A stretch of DNA of 64,000 nucleotides, taken from NCBI RefSeq assembly GCF_014648275.1, contig NZ_BMQU01000017.1, positions 60,808 to 124,807 of the forward strand, read 5' to 3'. Shown here piece by piece: positions 37,372 to 46,826 of the stretch. Position 1 is the first letter of the stretch. Each line of letters opens with the position of its first letter. The notes beneath the pieces were generated by a model. The model made no database searches. It was not told the DNA's origin and saw only the letters and a program-made list of their open reading frames with translations. The DNA comes from Pseudomonas laurentiana (GTDB taxonomy: Bacteria; Pseudomonadota; Gammaproteobacteria; Pseudomonadales; Pseudomonadaceae). The position numbers were made by a program, and so were the translations under genes.

Positions 37372-38421
37372 TTAGTCGACCTCGGCCATGACATCGATCA
37401 GCGTTGGACCGTTCAGCCGCTGCAGCGCGGCAGCCACGGCCTCCGGCTCCAGCTGGCGCAGGCAGTTGTAATGGCCAAAGCGGCAGGTACGCTCGAAACA
37501 CGGGCTGCACTCCAGGCCCAGGCGAACAATTTCCACCTGGTCGGCCAACGGCGGAGTGAAGCCCGGCGAGGTCGAACCATAAACCGCCACCAGCGGACGG
37601 TTCAGGGCCGCAGCCACATGCATCAGGCCAGAGTCGTTGGACACCACGGCGTCACTGCAGGACAGCAGGTCGATCGCCTCGGCCAAGGAGGTTTCGCCAC
37701 TGAGGTTGGTCGACTCTTCGCGCAGCCCAGGGATCAGCCGCTCACGGATTGACTCGCCCACGGCATGGTCGTTCTTCGAGCCAAACAGCCATACCTGCCA
37801 GCCTTCACGGATCTTGATCTCGGCGACCTTGGCGTAATGCTCGGACGGCCAACGCTTGGCCTCACCGAACTCGGCGCCTGGGCACAACGCCAATACCGGG
37901 CGATCCAGTGCCAGGCCGAATTTGGCCAAGGCGGCATCACGGCTTTCGGCCTCGATGCGCAGGTTCGGACGCGGGTATGGCGTGGGCAACTCGGCGCCAG
38001 CCGGGTACGCCAGGGCCATGAAGCGCTCGATCATCAATGGATAACGCGCCTTGTCGAGCGTGCGCACGTCATTGAGCAGGCCATAGCGAAACTCGCCACG
38101 CCAGCCCGTACGCCGAGCGATCCCGGCAAAGAACGGCACCAGCGCCGACTTCATCGAATTGGGCAGCAGGATCGCCTGATCGTACTCGCCCACCAGGGAC
38201 TTGCCGATGCGTCGACGGGTCGCCAACTCCAGCGCGCCGTGGCCAAGCGGAAAGCTCAAGGCCTTGCGCACTTCAGGCATGCGCTCAAGGATCGGCCGGC
38301 TCCACTCAGGTGCCAGCACATCGATCACACACTCGGGGTGATGCTGCTTCAGGCAATGGAACAGGGTCTGTGCCATTACCATATCGCCCACCCAGCTGGG
38401 CCCAATGATCAAAATTCTCAT
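37372..38421 (-). CDS. waaF: LPS heptosyltransferase II
   Basis: WaaF (RfaF) adds the second heptose of the inner core. The 349-residue GT9 enzyme starts MRILIIGPSWVGDMVMAQTLF and contains LCPGAEFGEAKRWPSEHYA, DAVVSNDSGLMHVAAALNRP and VAVYGSTSPGFTPP. It is the first gene of the seven-gene core operon. ilvE, which in P. aeruginosa lies between waaF and glnE, is absent; only 144 bp separate them, holding a hairpin with arms GGGAGGC (38442-38448) and GCCTCCC (38473-38479). Confidence 0.95.
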   Translation of the reverse strand: MRILIIGPSWVGDMVMAQTLFHCLKQHHPECVIDVLAPEWSRPILERMPEVRKALSFPLGHGALELATRRRIGKSLVGEYDQAILLPNSMKSALVPFFAGIARRTGWRGEFRYGLLNDVRTLDKARYPLMIERFMALAYPAGAELPTPYPRPNLRIEAESRDAALAKFGLALDRPVLALCPGAEFGEAKRWPSEHYAKVAEIKIREGWQVWLFGSKNDHAVGESIRERLIPGLREESTNLSGETSLAEAIDLLSCSDAVVSNDSGLMHVAAALNRPLVAVYGSTSPGFTPPLADQVEIVRLGLECSPCFERTCRFGHYNCLRQLEPEAVAAALQRLNGPTLIDVMAEVD

Positions 38422-38565
38422 GCTTTATCCAGAAACGATCAGGGAGGCTGCAGCCTGTTCATCAACAGCCTGGCCTCCCCTCTTTATAATCAGGCTTGAT
38501 CCGACCAGTGTACGCCATGTGGTCGCAGCAGGCCTTCCATCGCCTGAATCAACGGCTCGAACCCC

Positions 38566-41496
38566 TCACTTCAGACCCAGCTCAGCCCAGATACGTCGCA
38601 CCTCGCGACGCTCGCTGACGAACTGCCCCGCATCGATGACCCCGGCCTGTTTCTGCAAGGCCTGGCGATGCGCAGCCGAGCGGAATGCCTTATAGACCTC
38701 ACGCAGCAGCACGGCATCGCTGACCGGCATCAATCCAGCCTCCTCAAGCCCTTCGAGGATACGGATGTTATCGGTGTAGCGGAGCAAGGCCGGATGCTTG
38801 TCAGACCAGGCCAAAGCGGCGTATTGCACCATAAATTCGATATCGACGATACCACCGGCGTCCTGCTTGATATCGAAGGGCACGCCGGTTTCATAGGCAT
38901 TGGTCGCCGTACCGGCGGCTGTCGCCTTGGTCCCCAGGTTGTCGCGCATCTTGGCGCGCATCTCACTGACCTCGGTCTGCAGTTTCTCCAGGTCACGGTG
39001 CTGACCAAGGATCCGGGCACGTACGGCCTCAAATGCTGCGCCGACCTGCGGGCACCCGACCAACACACGGGCACGTACCAGCGCCTGATGCTCCCAGGTC
39101 CAGGCCTCATTCTGCTGATAACGCTCGAACGCACCCAGTGAACTGACCAGCAACCCCGAAGCGCCGGACGGACGCAGGCGCATGTCGACATCGTACAACT
39201 GACCAGAGTTGGTCTGCGTGGTCAGCAGGTGAATGATCCGCTGCCCCAGACGCGTGAAAAACTGCGCGCTGTCGATCGGCTTGGCACCATCGGTCTCCGC
39301 CTGCGGGTCACCGTCATGAATAAACACCAGGTCCAGGTCCGAGCCATGACCCAGCTCGATACCGCCCACCTTGCCGTAACCCACAATAATGAAGCCCGGG
39401 TCGCACAGGCTGCCGTCGCTACGCTTGGGCTGGCCATGCCGGGCCACCGTCTGGCGCCAAGCCAAGGCCAGTACCTGATCGAGGATCGCTTCAGCCAACC
39501 AGGTCAGGTAGTCACTGACCTTCATCAGCGGCAGGTTGCCGGCAATTTCCGACGCGGCAACACGCAGACTGTGCGCCAGCTTGAAGTGCCGCAGCGCCTC
39601 CATCTGCTGCTCCAGATCGTCTTCGGGAATACGCGTCAGCCGCTCGCGCAGCTCGGCCGCCAGCTCCGGCGCGTGGGGCGGGCTGAACAGGCGACCTTCG
39701 TTAAGCAATTCATCAAGCAGCAGCGGGAAGCGCGCAATCTGCTCGGCAATCCAGGGACTGGCGGCGCAGAGGGTCAACAAGCGCCGCAAGGCACCCGGGT
39801 TTTCCGTCAGCAGAACCAGATAGGCGGAACGCCGGGCTACCGCCTCGACCAGCGGCAGTACCCGCTCCAGTACCAGATCAGGATTGGCATGCTCCACCGC
39901 TTGAGCCAGCAGGCGTGGAATAAAGGCATCAAGACGCTCACGACCGAGGCGTTGCATGGCGCGCAACTGCGGGCTGGCGCGCAGCCCGGCCAGTTGTTTC
40001 AGCGCCTTGGGCCCGTCAACAAACCCAGCATCCTGCAACTGGCGGCACGCGGCCTCTTCATCCTGAACCTCTTCCCACAACGGCAGCCATTCACCACCGA
40101 CAACCTCTTCACCGGCTTCGCTGTCTTCGTCAGGGTCGGCAATGACCTGGCGGAAATGCCAGTCGATTCGCCCACGCCAGTACATCAACTGTTCATGGAA
40201 GGCTGCCCAGTCGGCAAAACCAAGCATGAAGGCGATACGCACACGGTCCTGCTCGCTGTCAGGCAGCATTTGAGTCTGGCGGTCGGCAATCGCCTGAATG
40301 GCATGCTCGGTGTAGCGCAGAAACTCATAACCCTCACGTAGCTCAGCGACCACCGCCGGCGGCAGATAACCCTGCCCTTCGAGCGTCGCGAGCACTTTGA
40401 GCAACGGCCGTTGCTGCAGGCTCAGGTCGCGCCCGCCGTGAATCAACTGGAATGCCTGGGCGATAAACTCCACCTCGCGGATACCGCCGGCCCCCAGTTT
40501 TATATTGTCGGCCATCCCTTTGCGCCGAACTTCCTGCTGGATCAACTGCTTCATGGTGCGCAGCGCTTCGATCGCCGAGAAGTCCAGATAGCGCCGGTAA
40601 ACGAACGGTCGCAGCATTTCCTGCAACTGCGCGCCAGTGGTCTGATCGCCAGCCACTACCCGCGCCTTGATCATCGCGTAGCGTTCCCAGTCGCGCCCCT
40701 GGTCCTGGTAGTACTGCTCAAGGGCATTGAAGCTGAGCACCAGCGCGCCAGCCGAGCCATAAGGGCGTAAACGCATGTCGACGCGGAACACGAAGCCATC
40801 GACGGTGACCGGGTCCAACGCCTTGATCAGACGCTGGCCAAGGCGGGTAAAGAACTCCTGGTTGTCCAGGGAACGCTTGACCCCCTCGGTTTCCCCACCT
40901 TCCGGGTAGGCGAAGATCAGGTCAATGTCCGAGGACAGGTTCAGCTCGACCGCACCGAGCTTGCCCATGCCAAGGACCACCATGTGCTGCGGTTCGCCGC
41001 TGCGGTGGCCCATGGGGGTACCGAACTGTTGGCACTGGCGCGGGTACAGCCATTGATAGGCCTGATCGATAGCCGCGTCGGCCAGGTCGGAAAGGTCGCG
41101 GCAGGTTTGTACCAGATCCGCCTGGCGATTCAGGTCGCGCCAGATTATCCGCACCTGCTGGCGCGTGCGCTGACGACGCAGGTTGCGCGCCAATTCGTCT
41201 TCGGTCGTAGCCGCCTGGGCGACGGCAGCCACCTGCGCGCACAGCTCGCCAGCGGCGAACGGGCGGTCCAGCTCGCCACTGGCCAGCAGGTCCAGGAGCA
41301 TCTGTGGGTCACGCAGCGACTGCTGCAGTACGAAGTCACTGGCCGCACAGACCCGGTCGAACTGCTGCCAGCGCTCGGCGCTCCAGTCGTCCAGTTGCAG
41401 GCAAGCGTCTGCGACAGCACTGCGCAATGACTGTTTATTGCGCTCGACCAGCGGCGCGAGGGTGGCGGGAAACTCGGCCAGCGGAGGCAAGCTCAT
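38566..41496 (-). CDS. glnE: Bifunctional glutamine synthetase adenylyltransferase/deadenylase
   Basis: GlnE adds and removes AMP on glutamine synthetase under control of PII proteins. The 976-residue product has two nucleotidyltransferase domains: the N-terminal adenylyl removase with NLSSDIDLIFAYPEGG (about 185-200) and the C-terminal adenylyl transferase with ELGHGSDLDLVFIHDGD (about 705-720). Each is followed by a helical GlnD-type domain. It is divergent from aceE and upstream of the waa operon on the same strand. Confidence 0.96.
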   Translation of the reverse strand: MSLPPLAEFPATLAPLVERNKQSLRSAVADACLQLDDWSAERWQQFDRVCAASDFVLQQSLRDPQMLLDLLASGELDRPFAAGELCAQVAAVAQAATTEDELARNLRRQRTRQQVRIIWRDLNRQADLVQTCRDLSDLADAAIDQAYQWLYPRQCQQFGTPMGHRSGEPQHMVVLGMGKLGAVELNLSSDIDLIFAYPEGGETEGVKRSLDNQEFFTRLGQRLIKALDPVTVDGFVFRVDMRLRPYGSAGALVLSFNALEQYYQDQGRDWERYAMIKARVVAGDQTTGAQLQEMLRPFVYRRYLDFSAIEALRTMKQLIQQEVRRKGMADNIKLGAGGIREVEFIAQAFQLIHGGRDLSLQQRPLLKVLATLEGQGYLPPAVVAELREGYEFLRYTEHAIQAIADRQTQMLPDSEQDRVRIAFMLGFADWAAFHEQLMYWRGRIDWHFRQVIADPDEDSEAGEEVVGGEWLPLWEEVQDEEAACRQLQDAGFVDGPKALKQLAGLRASPQLRAMQRLGRERLDAFIPRLLAQAVEHANPDLVLERVLPLVEAVARRSAYLVLLTENPGALRRLLTLCAASPWIAEQIARFPLLLDELLNEGRLFSPPHAPELAAELRERLTRIPEDDLEQQMEALRHFKLAHSLRVAASEIAGNLPLMKVSDYLTWLAEAILDQVLALAWRQTVARHGQPKRSDGSLCDPGFIIVGYGKVGGIELGHGSDLDLVFIHDGDPQAETDGAKPIDSAQFFTRLGQRIIHLLTTQTNSGQLYDVDMRLRPSGASGLLVSSLGAFERYQQNEAWTWEHQALVRARVLVGCPQVGAAFEAVRARILGQHRDLEKLQTEVSEMRAKMRDNLGTKATAAGTATNAYETGVPFDIKQDAGGIVDIEFMVQYAALAWSDKHPALLRYTDNIRILEGLEEAGLMPVSDAVLLREVYKAFRSAAHRQALQKQAGVIDAGQFVSERREVRRIWAELGLK

Positions 41497-41702
41497 GGTC
41501 TATCCTTGATCGGCGTGAAAAGAGGGAGGGCTGCGAGGCAGGTAAAACACGACCTCGGGCAGACTGTCGTACAAAAGTTATAAATAGCTGAAAAAGTCGA
41601 TTTCTTGGTAGAAAACATCACGGCGACCCCTTTGGTGACGGAGCTTTTACCACCCATATCGATTTTTCCCACAACCCGAGCAGAGGCCACGAGCCATTTT
41701 CA

Positions 41703-41716
41703 TGTAGTTTTACTAC
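41703..41716. promoter_or_regulatory. aceE operator 1 (GntR/FadR-type half-sites)
   Basis: TGTAGT-TTT-ACTAC contains TAGT-TTT-ACTA, which fits the TnGT-N3-ACnA core bound by FadR-subfamily GntR regulators such as PdhR. It lies 180 bp before the aceE ATG, and its centre is 52 bp from operator 2. Confidence 0.65.
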
Positions 41717-41754
41717 TGTCATTTCGCCTCAAAAGCATGAAATGCCGATTGATT

Positions 41755-41769
41755 TGTAGTAAAACTACA
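41755..41769. promoter_or_regulatory. aceE operator 2 (perfect palindrome)
   Basis: TGTAGT-AAA-ACTACA is a perfect 15-bp palindrome with the same core as operator 1 read on the opposite strand. Two near-identical sites five helical turns apart suggest cooperative binding by a pyruvate- or acyl-responsive GntR repressor. Confidence 0.7.
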
Positions 41770-41882
41770 CAGCGCCGGGACCCACTCCGGTAATCCAAGA
41801 ATTCATGTCGCCTGCCCACAAGGCCAGGCGCAAAAAAACTCAGGCCACCGATTCTGGTAGCCTTTCCGCCCTGGAGCAAGCC

Positions 41883-44528
41883 ATGCAAGACCTCGATCCC
41901 GTCGAAACCCAGGAATGGCTGGACGCCCTGGAGTCGGTTCTCGACAAAGAAGGCGAAGACCGCGCTCACTACCTGATGACCCGTATGGGCGAGCTGGCAA
42001 CCCGCAGTGGTTCGCAGCTGCCATATGCCATCACCACGCCATACCGCAATACCATCCCCGTCACCCACGAAGCACGCATGCCTGGCGACCTGTTCATGGA
42101 ACGCCGCATCCGCTCGCTGGTGCGCTGGAACGCGCTGGCCATGGTAATGCGTACAAACCTGAAAGACTCGGATCTGGGCGGCCACATCTCCAGCTTCGCC
42201 TCCAGCGCCACCCTGTATGACATTGGCTTCAACTACTTCTTCCAGGCCCCGACCGATGAACACGGCGGCGACCTGATCTTCTTCCAGGGTCACGCCTCGC
42301 CTGGCGTCTACGCCCGCGCCTTCATGGAAGGCCGCATCAACGAAGACCAGATGAACAACTTCCGTCAGGAAGTCGATGGCAATGGCCTGTCGTCGTACCC
42401 GCACCCTTGGTTGATGCCTGACTTCTGGCAGTTCCCGACCGTTTCGATGGGCCTGGGCCCAATCCAGGCGATCTACCAGGCACGCTTCATGAAGTACCTG
42501 GAAAGCCGCGGCTACATCCCTGAAGGCAAGCAGAAAGTCTGGTGCTTCATGGGCGACGGCGAGTGCGACGAGCCGGAATCCCTGGGCGCAATCGCCTTGG
42601 CAGGCCGCGAGAAGCTGGACAACCTGATCTTCGTCATCAACTGCAACCTGCAGCGCCTCGATGGCCCGGTTCGCGGCAACGGCAAGATCATCCAGGAACT
42701 CGAAGGCGTGTTCCGTGGCGGTGGCTGGAACGTCAACAAAGTCGTCTGGGGCCGTTTCTGGGACCCACTGCTGGCCAAGGACACCCACGGTATCCTGCAG
42801 CGCCGCATGGACGAAGTCATCGACGGCGAGTACCAGAACTACAAGGCCAAGGACGGCGCGTTCGTCCGTGAGCACTTCTTCAACACCCCGGAACTCAAGG
42901 CCATGGTCGAAGACCTGTCCGACGACGAGATCTGGAAGCTCAACCGTGGTGGTCACGACCCGTACAAGGTCTATGCGGCCTACCATCAGGCGGTCAACCA
43001 CAAAGACCAGCCGACTGTCATCCTGGCCAAGACCATCAAGGGTTACGGTACCGGTGCAGGCGAAGCCAAGAACACCGCGCACAACACCAAGAAGGTCGAC
43101 ATCGACAGCCTGCGGCTGTTCCGCGACCGCTTCGACATCCCGGTCAAGGATGACGAGCTGGAAAATCTGCCGTTCTTCAAACCGGAAGAAGGCAGCGCCG
43201 AAGCCCGTTACCTGAGCGAGCGTCGTGCCGCCCTGGGTGGTTTCGTGCCTCAGCGTCGCGCCAAGAGCTTCAGCATCCCGACGCCGCCACTGGAAACCCT
43301 CAAGGCCATCCTGGACGGCTCGGGCGACCGCGAAATCTCCACCACCATGGCGTTCGTGCGGATCCTCGCGCAACTGGTCAAGGACAAGGAAATCGGCCAG
43401 CGCATCGTTCCGATCATCCCGGACGAAGCCCGTACCTTCGGTATGGAAGGCATGTTCCGCCAGCTGGGCATCTACTCCTCGGTCGGCCAGCTCTACGAGC
43501 CAGTCGATAAAGACCAGGTGATGTTCTACCGCGAAGACAAGAAGGGCCAGATCCTCGAGGAAGGCATCAACGAAGCAGGCGCCATGTCCTCCTTCATCGC
43601 TGCCGGTACCTCGTACAGCTGCCATAACCAGCCGATGCTGCCGTTCTACATCTTCTATTCGATGTTCGGCTTCCAGCGTATCGGCGACTTGGCCTGGGCC
43701 GCTGGCGACAGCCGCACCCGTGGCTTCCTGATCGGCGGTACCGCCGGCCGTACCACCCTCAACGGTGAAGGCCTGCAGCACGAAGACGGTCACAGCCACA
43801 TGCTGGCCGCGACCATCCCGAACTGCCGCACCTACGATCCGACCTACGGCTACGAGCTGGCGGTGATCATTCAGGACGGCATGAAGAAGATGACCGAAGA
43901 GCAACAGGACGTCTTCTACTACATCACCGTGATGAACGAAGCCTACACCCAGCCAGCCATGCCGGCCGGTGTCGAGGAAGGCATCATCAAGGGTATGTAC
44001 CTGCTCGAGGAAGACACCCGCGAAGCGGCGCACCACGTTCAGTTGATGGGCTCCGGTACCATCCTGCGTGAAGTCCGCGAAGCGGCGAAGATCCTGCGTG
44101 AAGAGTTCAACGTCGGTGCCGACGTCTGGAGCGTTACCAGCTTCAACGAACTGCGTCGCGACGGCCTGGCCGTAGAGCGCAGCAACCGCCTGCACCCTGG
44201 CCAGAAACCACAGCGTACCTACATCGAAGAGTGCCTGACTGGCCGTAAGGGCCCGGTCATTGCCTCCACCGACTACATGAAACTGTTCGCCGAGCAGATT
44301 CGTCAGTGGGTACCGAGCAAAGAATTCAAAGTCCTGGGTACCGATGGCTTCGGTCGCAGCGACAGCCGCAAGAAACTGCGTCACTTCTTCGAAGTCGACC
44401 GCAATTTCGTTGTGCTGGCTGCCCTGGAAGCCTTGGCTGACCGTGGCGATATCGAACCGAAAGTGGTGGCTGAAGCCATCGCCCGTTTCGGCATCGACCC
44501 GGAAAAACGCAACCCACTGGACTGCTGA
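41883..44528 (+). CDS. aceE: Pyruvate dehydrogenase E1 component, homodimeric type
   Basis: AceE decarboxylates pyruvate with thiamine diphosphate and passes the acetyl group to AceF. With ATG 41883 it is 881 residues, the normal length. The ThDP motif is visible as [16 protein letters not shown] through [17 protein letters not shown] (about 222-260), with the E1 signature [16 protein letters not shown] near the N-terminus. GGAG lies six bases upstream. ATG 41805 would add a basic segment and is less likely. aceF follows 13 nt after the stop. Confidence 0.96.
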   Translation: MQDLDPVETQEWLDALESVLDKEGEDRAHYLMTRMGELATRSGSQLPYAITTPYRNTIPVTHEARMPGDLFMERRIRSLVRWNALAMVMRTNLKDSDLGGHISSFASSATLYDIGFNYFFQAPTDEHGGDLIFFQGHASPGVYARAFMEGRINEDQMNNFRQEVDGNGLSSYPHPWLMPDFWQFPTVSMGLGPIQAIYQARFMKYLESRGYIPEGKQKVWCFMGDGECDEPESLGAIALAGREKLDNLIFVINCNLQRLDGPVRGNGKIIQELEGVFRGGGWNVNKVVWGRFWDPLLAKDTHGILQRRMDEVIDGEYQNYKAKDGAFVREHFFNTPELKAMVEDLSDDEIWKLNRGGHDPYKVYAAYHQAVNHKDQPTVILAKTIKGYGTGAGEAKNTAHNTKKVDIDSLRLFRDRFDIPVKDDELENLPFFKPEEGSAEARYLSERRAALGGFVPQRRAKSFSIPTPPLETLKAILDGSGDREISTTMAFVRILAQLVKDKEIGQRIVPIIPDEARTFGMEGMFRQLGIYSSVGQLYEPVDKDQVMFYREDKKGQILEEGINEAGAMSSFIAAGTSYSCHNQPMLPFYIFYSMFGFQRIGDLAWAAGDSRTRGFLIGGTAGRTTLNGEGLQHEDGHSHMLAATIPNCRTYDPTYGYELAVIIQDGMKKMTEEQQDVFYYITVMNEAYTQPAMPAGVEEGIIKGMYLLEEDTREAAHHVQLMGSGTILREVREAAKILREEFNVGADVWSVTSFNELRRDGLAVERSNRLHPGQKPQRTYIEECLTGRKGPVIASTDYMKLFAEQIRQWVPSKEFKVLGTDGFGRSDSRKKLRHFFEVDRNFVVLAALEALADRGDIEPKVVAEAIARFGIDPEKRNPLDC

Positions 44529-44541
44529 GGAGTATTTCTAA

Positions 44542-46170
44542 GTGAGCGAACTCATTCGCGTACCTGACATCGGCAGCGGTGAAGGTGAAATCATTGAGCT
44601 GTTCGTCAAAGTTGGCGACCGCATTGAAGCAGACCAGAGCCTGCTGACCCTGGAGTCCGACAAGGCCTCCATGGAAATCCCGGCCCCGAAAGCCGGCGTG
44701 ATCAAGGCACTGAAGGTCAAGCTGGGTGATCGCCTGAAAGAAGGCGACGAGCTGATGGAACTGGAAGTCGAGGGCGCCGCTGCGGCGCCTGAGGCTCCGG
44801 CCGCTGCGCCTGCAGCCGCCCCGGCACCTGTTGCAGCGCCAGTCGCTGCAGCTGCGCCAGCGGCTGCCCCTGCGGCTGCCACTGTTCAGGACATCCATGT
44901 TCCGGACATCGGCTCCTCGGGCAAGGCCAAGATCATCGAAGTACTGGTCAAGGTCGGCGACAGCGTCGAAGCTGACCAGTCGCTGATCACCCTGGAATCG
45001 GACAAGGCAAGCATGGAAATTCCATCGCCTGCCGCTGGCGTGGTCGAAGCGATCATTGCCAAGCTGGACGACGAAGTCGGCACTGGCGACCTGATTCTGA
45101 AGCTGAAGGTTGCAGGCGCAGCTCCGGCTGCGGCGCCTGCCCCTGCCAAGGCCGAAGCGGCTCCAGCAGCTCCAGCGGCCGCACCTGCTGCAGCACCAGT
45201 CGCAGCGGCCAAGGTTGAAGTAGCGCCAGTCGCAGCTCCAGCCGCCAACAACGGTGCCAAGGTTCACGCCGGTCCTGCCGTTCGTCAGCTGGCCCGCGAG
45301 TTCGGCGTCGAGCTGAGCGCTGTTTCGGCAAGCGGCCCGCACGGTCGTGTGCTCAAGGAAGACGTGCAGGCCTACGTCAAGGCCATGATGCAGAAGGCCA
45401 AGGAAGCTCCGGCCGCCGGTGCTACCGGTGGTGCAGGCATCCCGCCGATCCCGGAAGTCGACTTCAGCCGTTTCGGCGAAGTCGAAGAAGTGGCGATGAC
45501 CCGTCTGATGCAGGTCGGTGCTACCAACCTGCACCGCAGCTGGCTGAACGTGCCTCACGTTACCCAGTTCGATTCGGCCGACATCACCGAACTGGAAGCC
45601 TTCCGTGTTGCACAGAAAGCCGTTGCCGAGAAAGCTGGCGTCAAGCTGACCGTGCTGCCACTGCTGCTCAAGGCCTGCGCACACCTGCTCAAGGAACTGC
45701 CAGACTTCAACAGCTCGCTGGCTCCAAGCGGCAAGGCCATCATCCGCAAGAAGTACGTGAACATCGGCTTCGCCGTGGACACCCCGGATGGTCTGCTGGT
45801 TCCGGTCATCAAGAACGTCGACCAGAAGAGCCTGCTGCAACTGGCTGGTGAGGCTGCGGCCCTGGCTGAAAAAGCCCGGACCAAGAAGCTCTCGGCTGAC
45901 GACATGCAAGGCGCCTGCTTCACCATCTCCAGCCTCGGACACATTGGCGGCACCGGCTTCACGCCGATCGTCAACGCGCCGGAAGTGGCGATCCTTGGTG
46001 TCTCCAAGGCCACCATCCAGCCAGTCTGGGATGGTAAAGCCTTCCAGCCGAAGCTGATGCTGCCGCTGTCGCTGTCCTACGACCACCGCGTGATCAACGG
46101 CGCCGCAGCAGCACGCTTCACCAAGCGTCTGAGCGACCTGCTGGCCGACATCCGCACCATGCTGCTGTAA
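44542..46170 (+). CDS. aceF: Pyruvate dehydrogenase E2, dihydrolipoamide acetyltransferase
   Basis: AceF transfers the acetyl group to CoA and forms the core of the pyruvate dehydrogenase complex. The 542-residue product starts at GTG. It has two lipoyl domains with lipoylated lysines in ESDKASMEIP (Lys41 and Lys155), each followed by an Ala/Pro-rich flexible linker, then a peripheral subunit-binding domain (AGPAVRQLAREFGVELSAV) and the catalytic domain ending SYDHRVINGAAAARF. The linkers are composed almost wholly of Ala and Pro. E3 (lpd) is not in the window. Confidence 0.97.
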   Translation: MSELIRVPDIGSGEGEIIELFVKVGDRIEADQSLLTLESDKASMEIPAPKAGVIKALKVKLGDRLKEGDELMELEVEGAAAAPEAPAAAPAAAPAPVAAPVAAAAPAAAPAAATVQDIHVPDIGSSGKAKIIEVLVKVGDSVEADQSLITLESDKASMEIPSPAAGVVEAIIAKLDDEVGTGDLILKLKVAGAAPAAAPAPAKAEAAPAAPAAAPAAAPVAAAKVEVAPVAAPAANNGAKVHAGPAVRQLAREFGVELSAVSASGPHGRVLKEDVQAYVKAMMQKAKEAPAAGATGGAGIPPIPEVDFSRFGEVEEVAMTRLMQVGATNLHRSWLNVPHVTQFDSADITELEAFRVAQKAVAEKAGVKLTVLPLLLKACAHLLKELPDFNSSLAPSGKAIIRKKYVNIGFAVDTPDGLLVPVIKNVDQKSLLQLAGEAAALAEKARTKKLSADDMQGACFTISSLGHIGGTGFTPIVNAPEVAILGVSKATIQPVWDGKAFQPKLMLPLSLSYDHRVINGAAAARFTKRLSDLLADIRTMLL

Positions 46171-46180
46171 TCGCTGTTCC

Positions 46181-46215
46181 CTGTCTCCCTCTGCCGGGGG
46201 AGACAGCCCCTTTTT
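46181..46215 (+). terminator. First aceEF terminator
   Basis: CTGTCTCCC (46181-46189) pairs with GGGAGACAG (46198-46206), followed by CCCC and five T. It begins 10 bp after the aceF stop. Confidence 0.85.
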
Positions 46216-46239
46216 CGAGCTGCCACGCTCGTACCTCAA

Positions 46240-46267
46240 CCCCGCCAATTTGGCGGGGCTTTTTTTT
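46240..46267 (+). terminator. Second aceEF terminator
   Basis: CCCCGCCAATTTGGCGGGG is a perfect 8-bp stem (46240-46258) followed by C and eight T. It is a second strong terminator in tandem, giving tight insulation of the opposing gene at 46273. Confidence 0.88.
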
Positions 46268-46272
46268 GCCTG

Positions 46273-46512
46273 TTATTTGTGCTTTGCAATACACGCCAGT
46301 TGGATGATGTTATTCGACCCGGCTAATTGCGTACCTGTCCATTCTTCAATTCGGTGCAATTGCTCAGGGGACAGGTCATATACATAAATGGCATCTTCAG
46401 GCTCTTTCCAACCCATCAGAGCAACGAGCTCGGCTTGCCGAGCAAATGGGATTTCAACGGTTTTTAGGAGCTCTTCTGTTTCGCGATCAAACACTTCAAT
46501 GACGTGATTCAT
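46273..46512 (-). CDS. Small AT-rich acidic protein, unknown function
   Basis: A 79-residue acidic protein opening MNHVIEVFDRETEELLKTVEI. No domain is recognised with confidence. Base composition is clearly lower in GC (by eye just under half) than the surrounding genes, suggesting recent acquisition. Its ATG overlaps a TGA that ends an open frame reading in from upstream (ATGA), as if it had been the second gene of a coupled pair whose first member is lost. Size, acidity and this arrangement resemble orphan immunity genes of polymorphic toxin systems, but this is inference. Only a weak ribosome-binding site (TAGAG) is seen. Confidence 0.6.
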   Translation of the reverse strand: MNHVIEVFDRETEELLKTVEIPFARQAELVALMGWKEPEDAIYVYDLSPEQLHRIEEWTGTQLAGSNNIIQLACIAKHK

Positions 46513-46826
46513 TTCTCTACTGTCCTTGCCGGGTTCTCAGGCTTGGTTTGCTCGCCGATATTGGACCGTACTCCCCTTGTCGCGAAACTAGCAGGTGAAC
46601 GGCGCCAAGCATGGGCAAAAGCATGCCTCGGTGGAAATTCGGCCCCCTCAAACCAAACAAGGCCCACGCCCATTAACTTCAGAAACTGTCGATCCGGCCG
46701 ATAACCTGAAAAGTCGTAACCTCGTGTTGCGCTTGTAAGCCAGCACGGCATGATGCAACCTTGCGGGACGCATTTTTCCACGAGTTCCAGGCCACTGCGC
46801 ATTCGTACTTTTGAAGCGAGCTCTCC
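46513..46826. other. Intergenic region with possible remnant reading frame
   Basis: No complete gene is supported in this 314-bp gap. On the minus strand the frame ending at 46509 stays open across it, including the stretch LVWFEGAEFPPRHAFAHAW, and overlaps the start of the small gene at 46512. That frame continues into the antisense of the GGDEF/EAL gene, so only the part within this gap could be a gene remnant. Confidence 0.35.

Larger units (their letters stand above)
41497..41882. other. Divergent glnE-aceE control region
   Basis: This 386-bp gap is more AT-rich than the flanking genes. It holds two palindromic operators at 41703-41716 and 41755-41769. The reading frame of aceE stays open to an ATG at 41805, giving an optional 26-residue extension. 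I could not identify a convincing -35/-10 pair for either gene. Confidence 0.55.

Noticed and set aside
38422-38565. Remnant of ilvE between waaF and glnE
   Set aside because: The 144-bp gap shows no reading frame with aminotransferase-like sequence; the gene is simply not at this locus.
41805-41882. Extended AceE N-terminus from ATG 41805
   Set aside because: The added 26 residues are basic and unlike AceE, and ATG 41883 has a well-spaced GGAG. The extension is kept only as an alternative.
41700-44384. 894-codon minus-strand open frame opposite aceE
   Set aside because: Pure antisense shadow of aceE; composition is typical of reverse reading of high-GC codons and there is no start signal.
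45121-45250. Short tandem repeats in aceF
   Set aside because: The Ala/Pro-rich repetition encodes the flexible linkers between lipoyl domains, normal for this protein.
46509-46826. Complete gene in the gap upstream of the GGDEF/EAL gene
   Set aside because: The open minus-strand frame has no start within the gap and continues as antisense of the next gene, so at most a remnant can be claimed.
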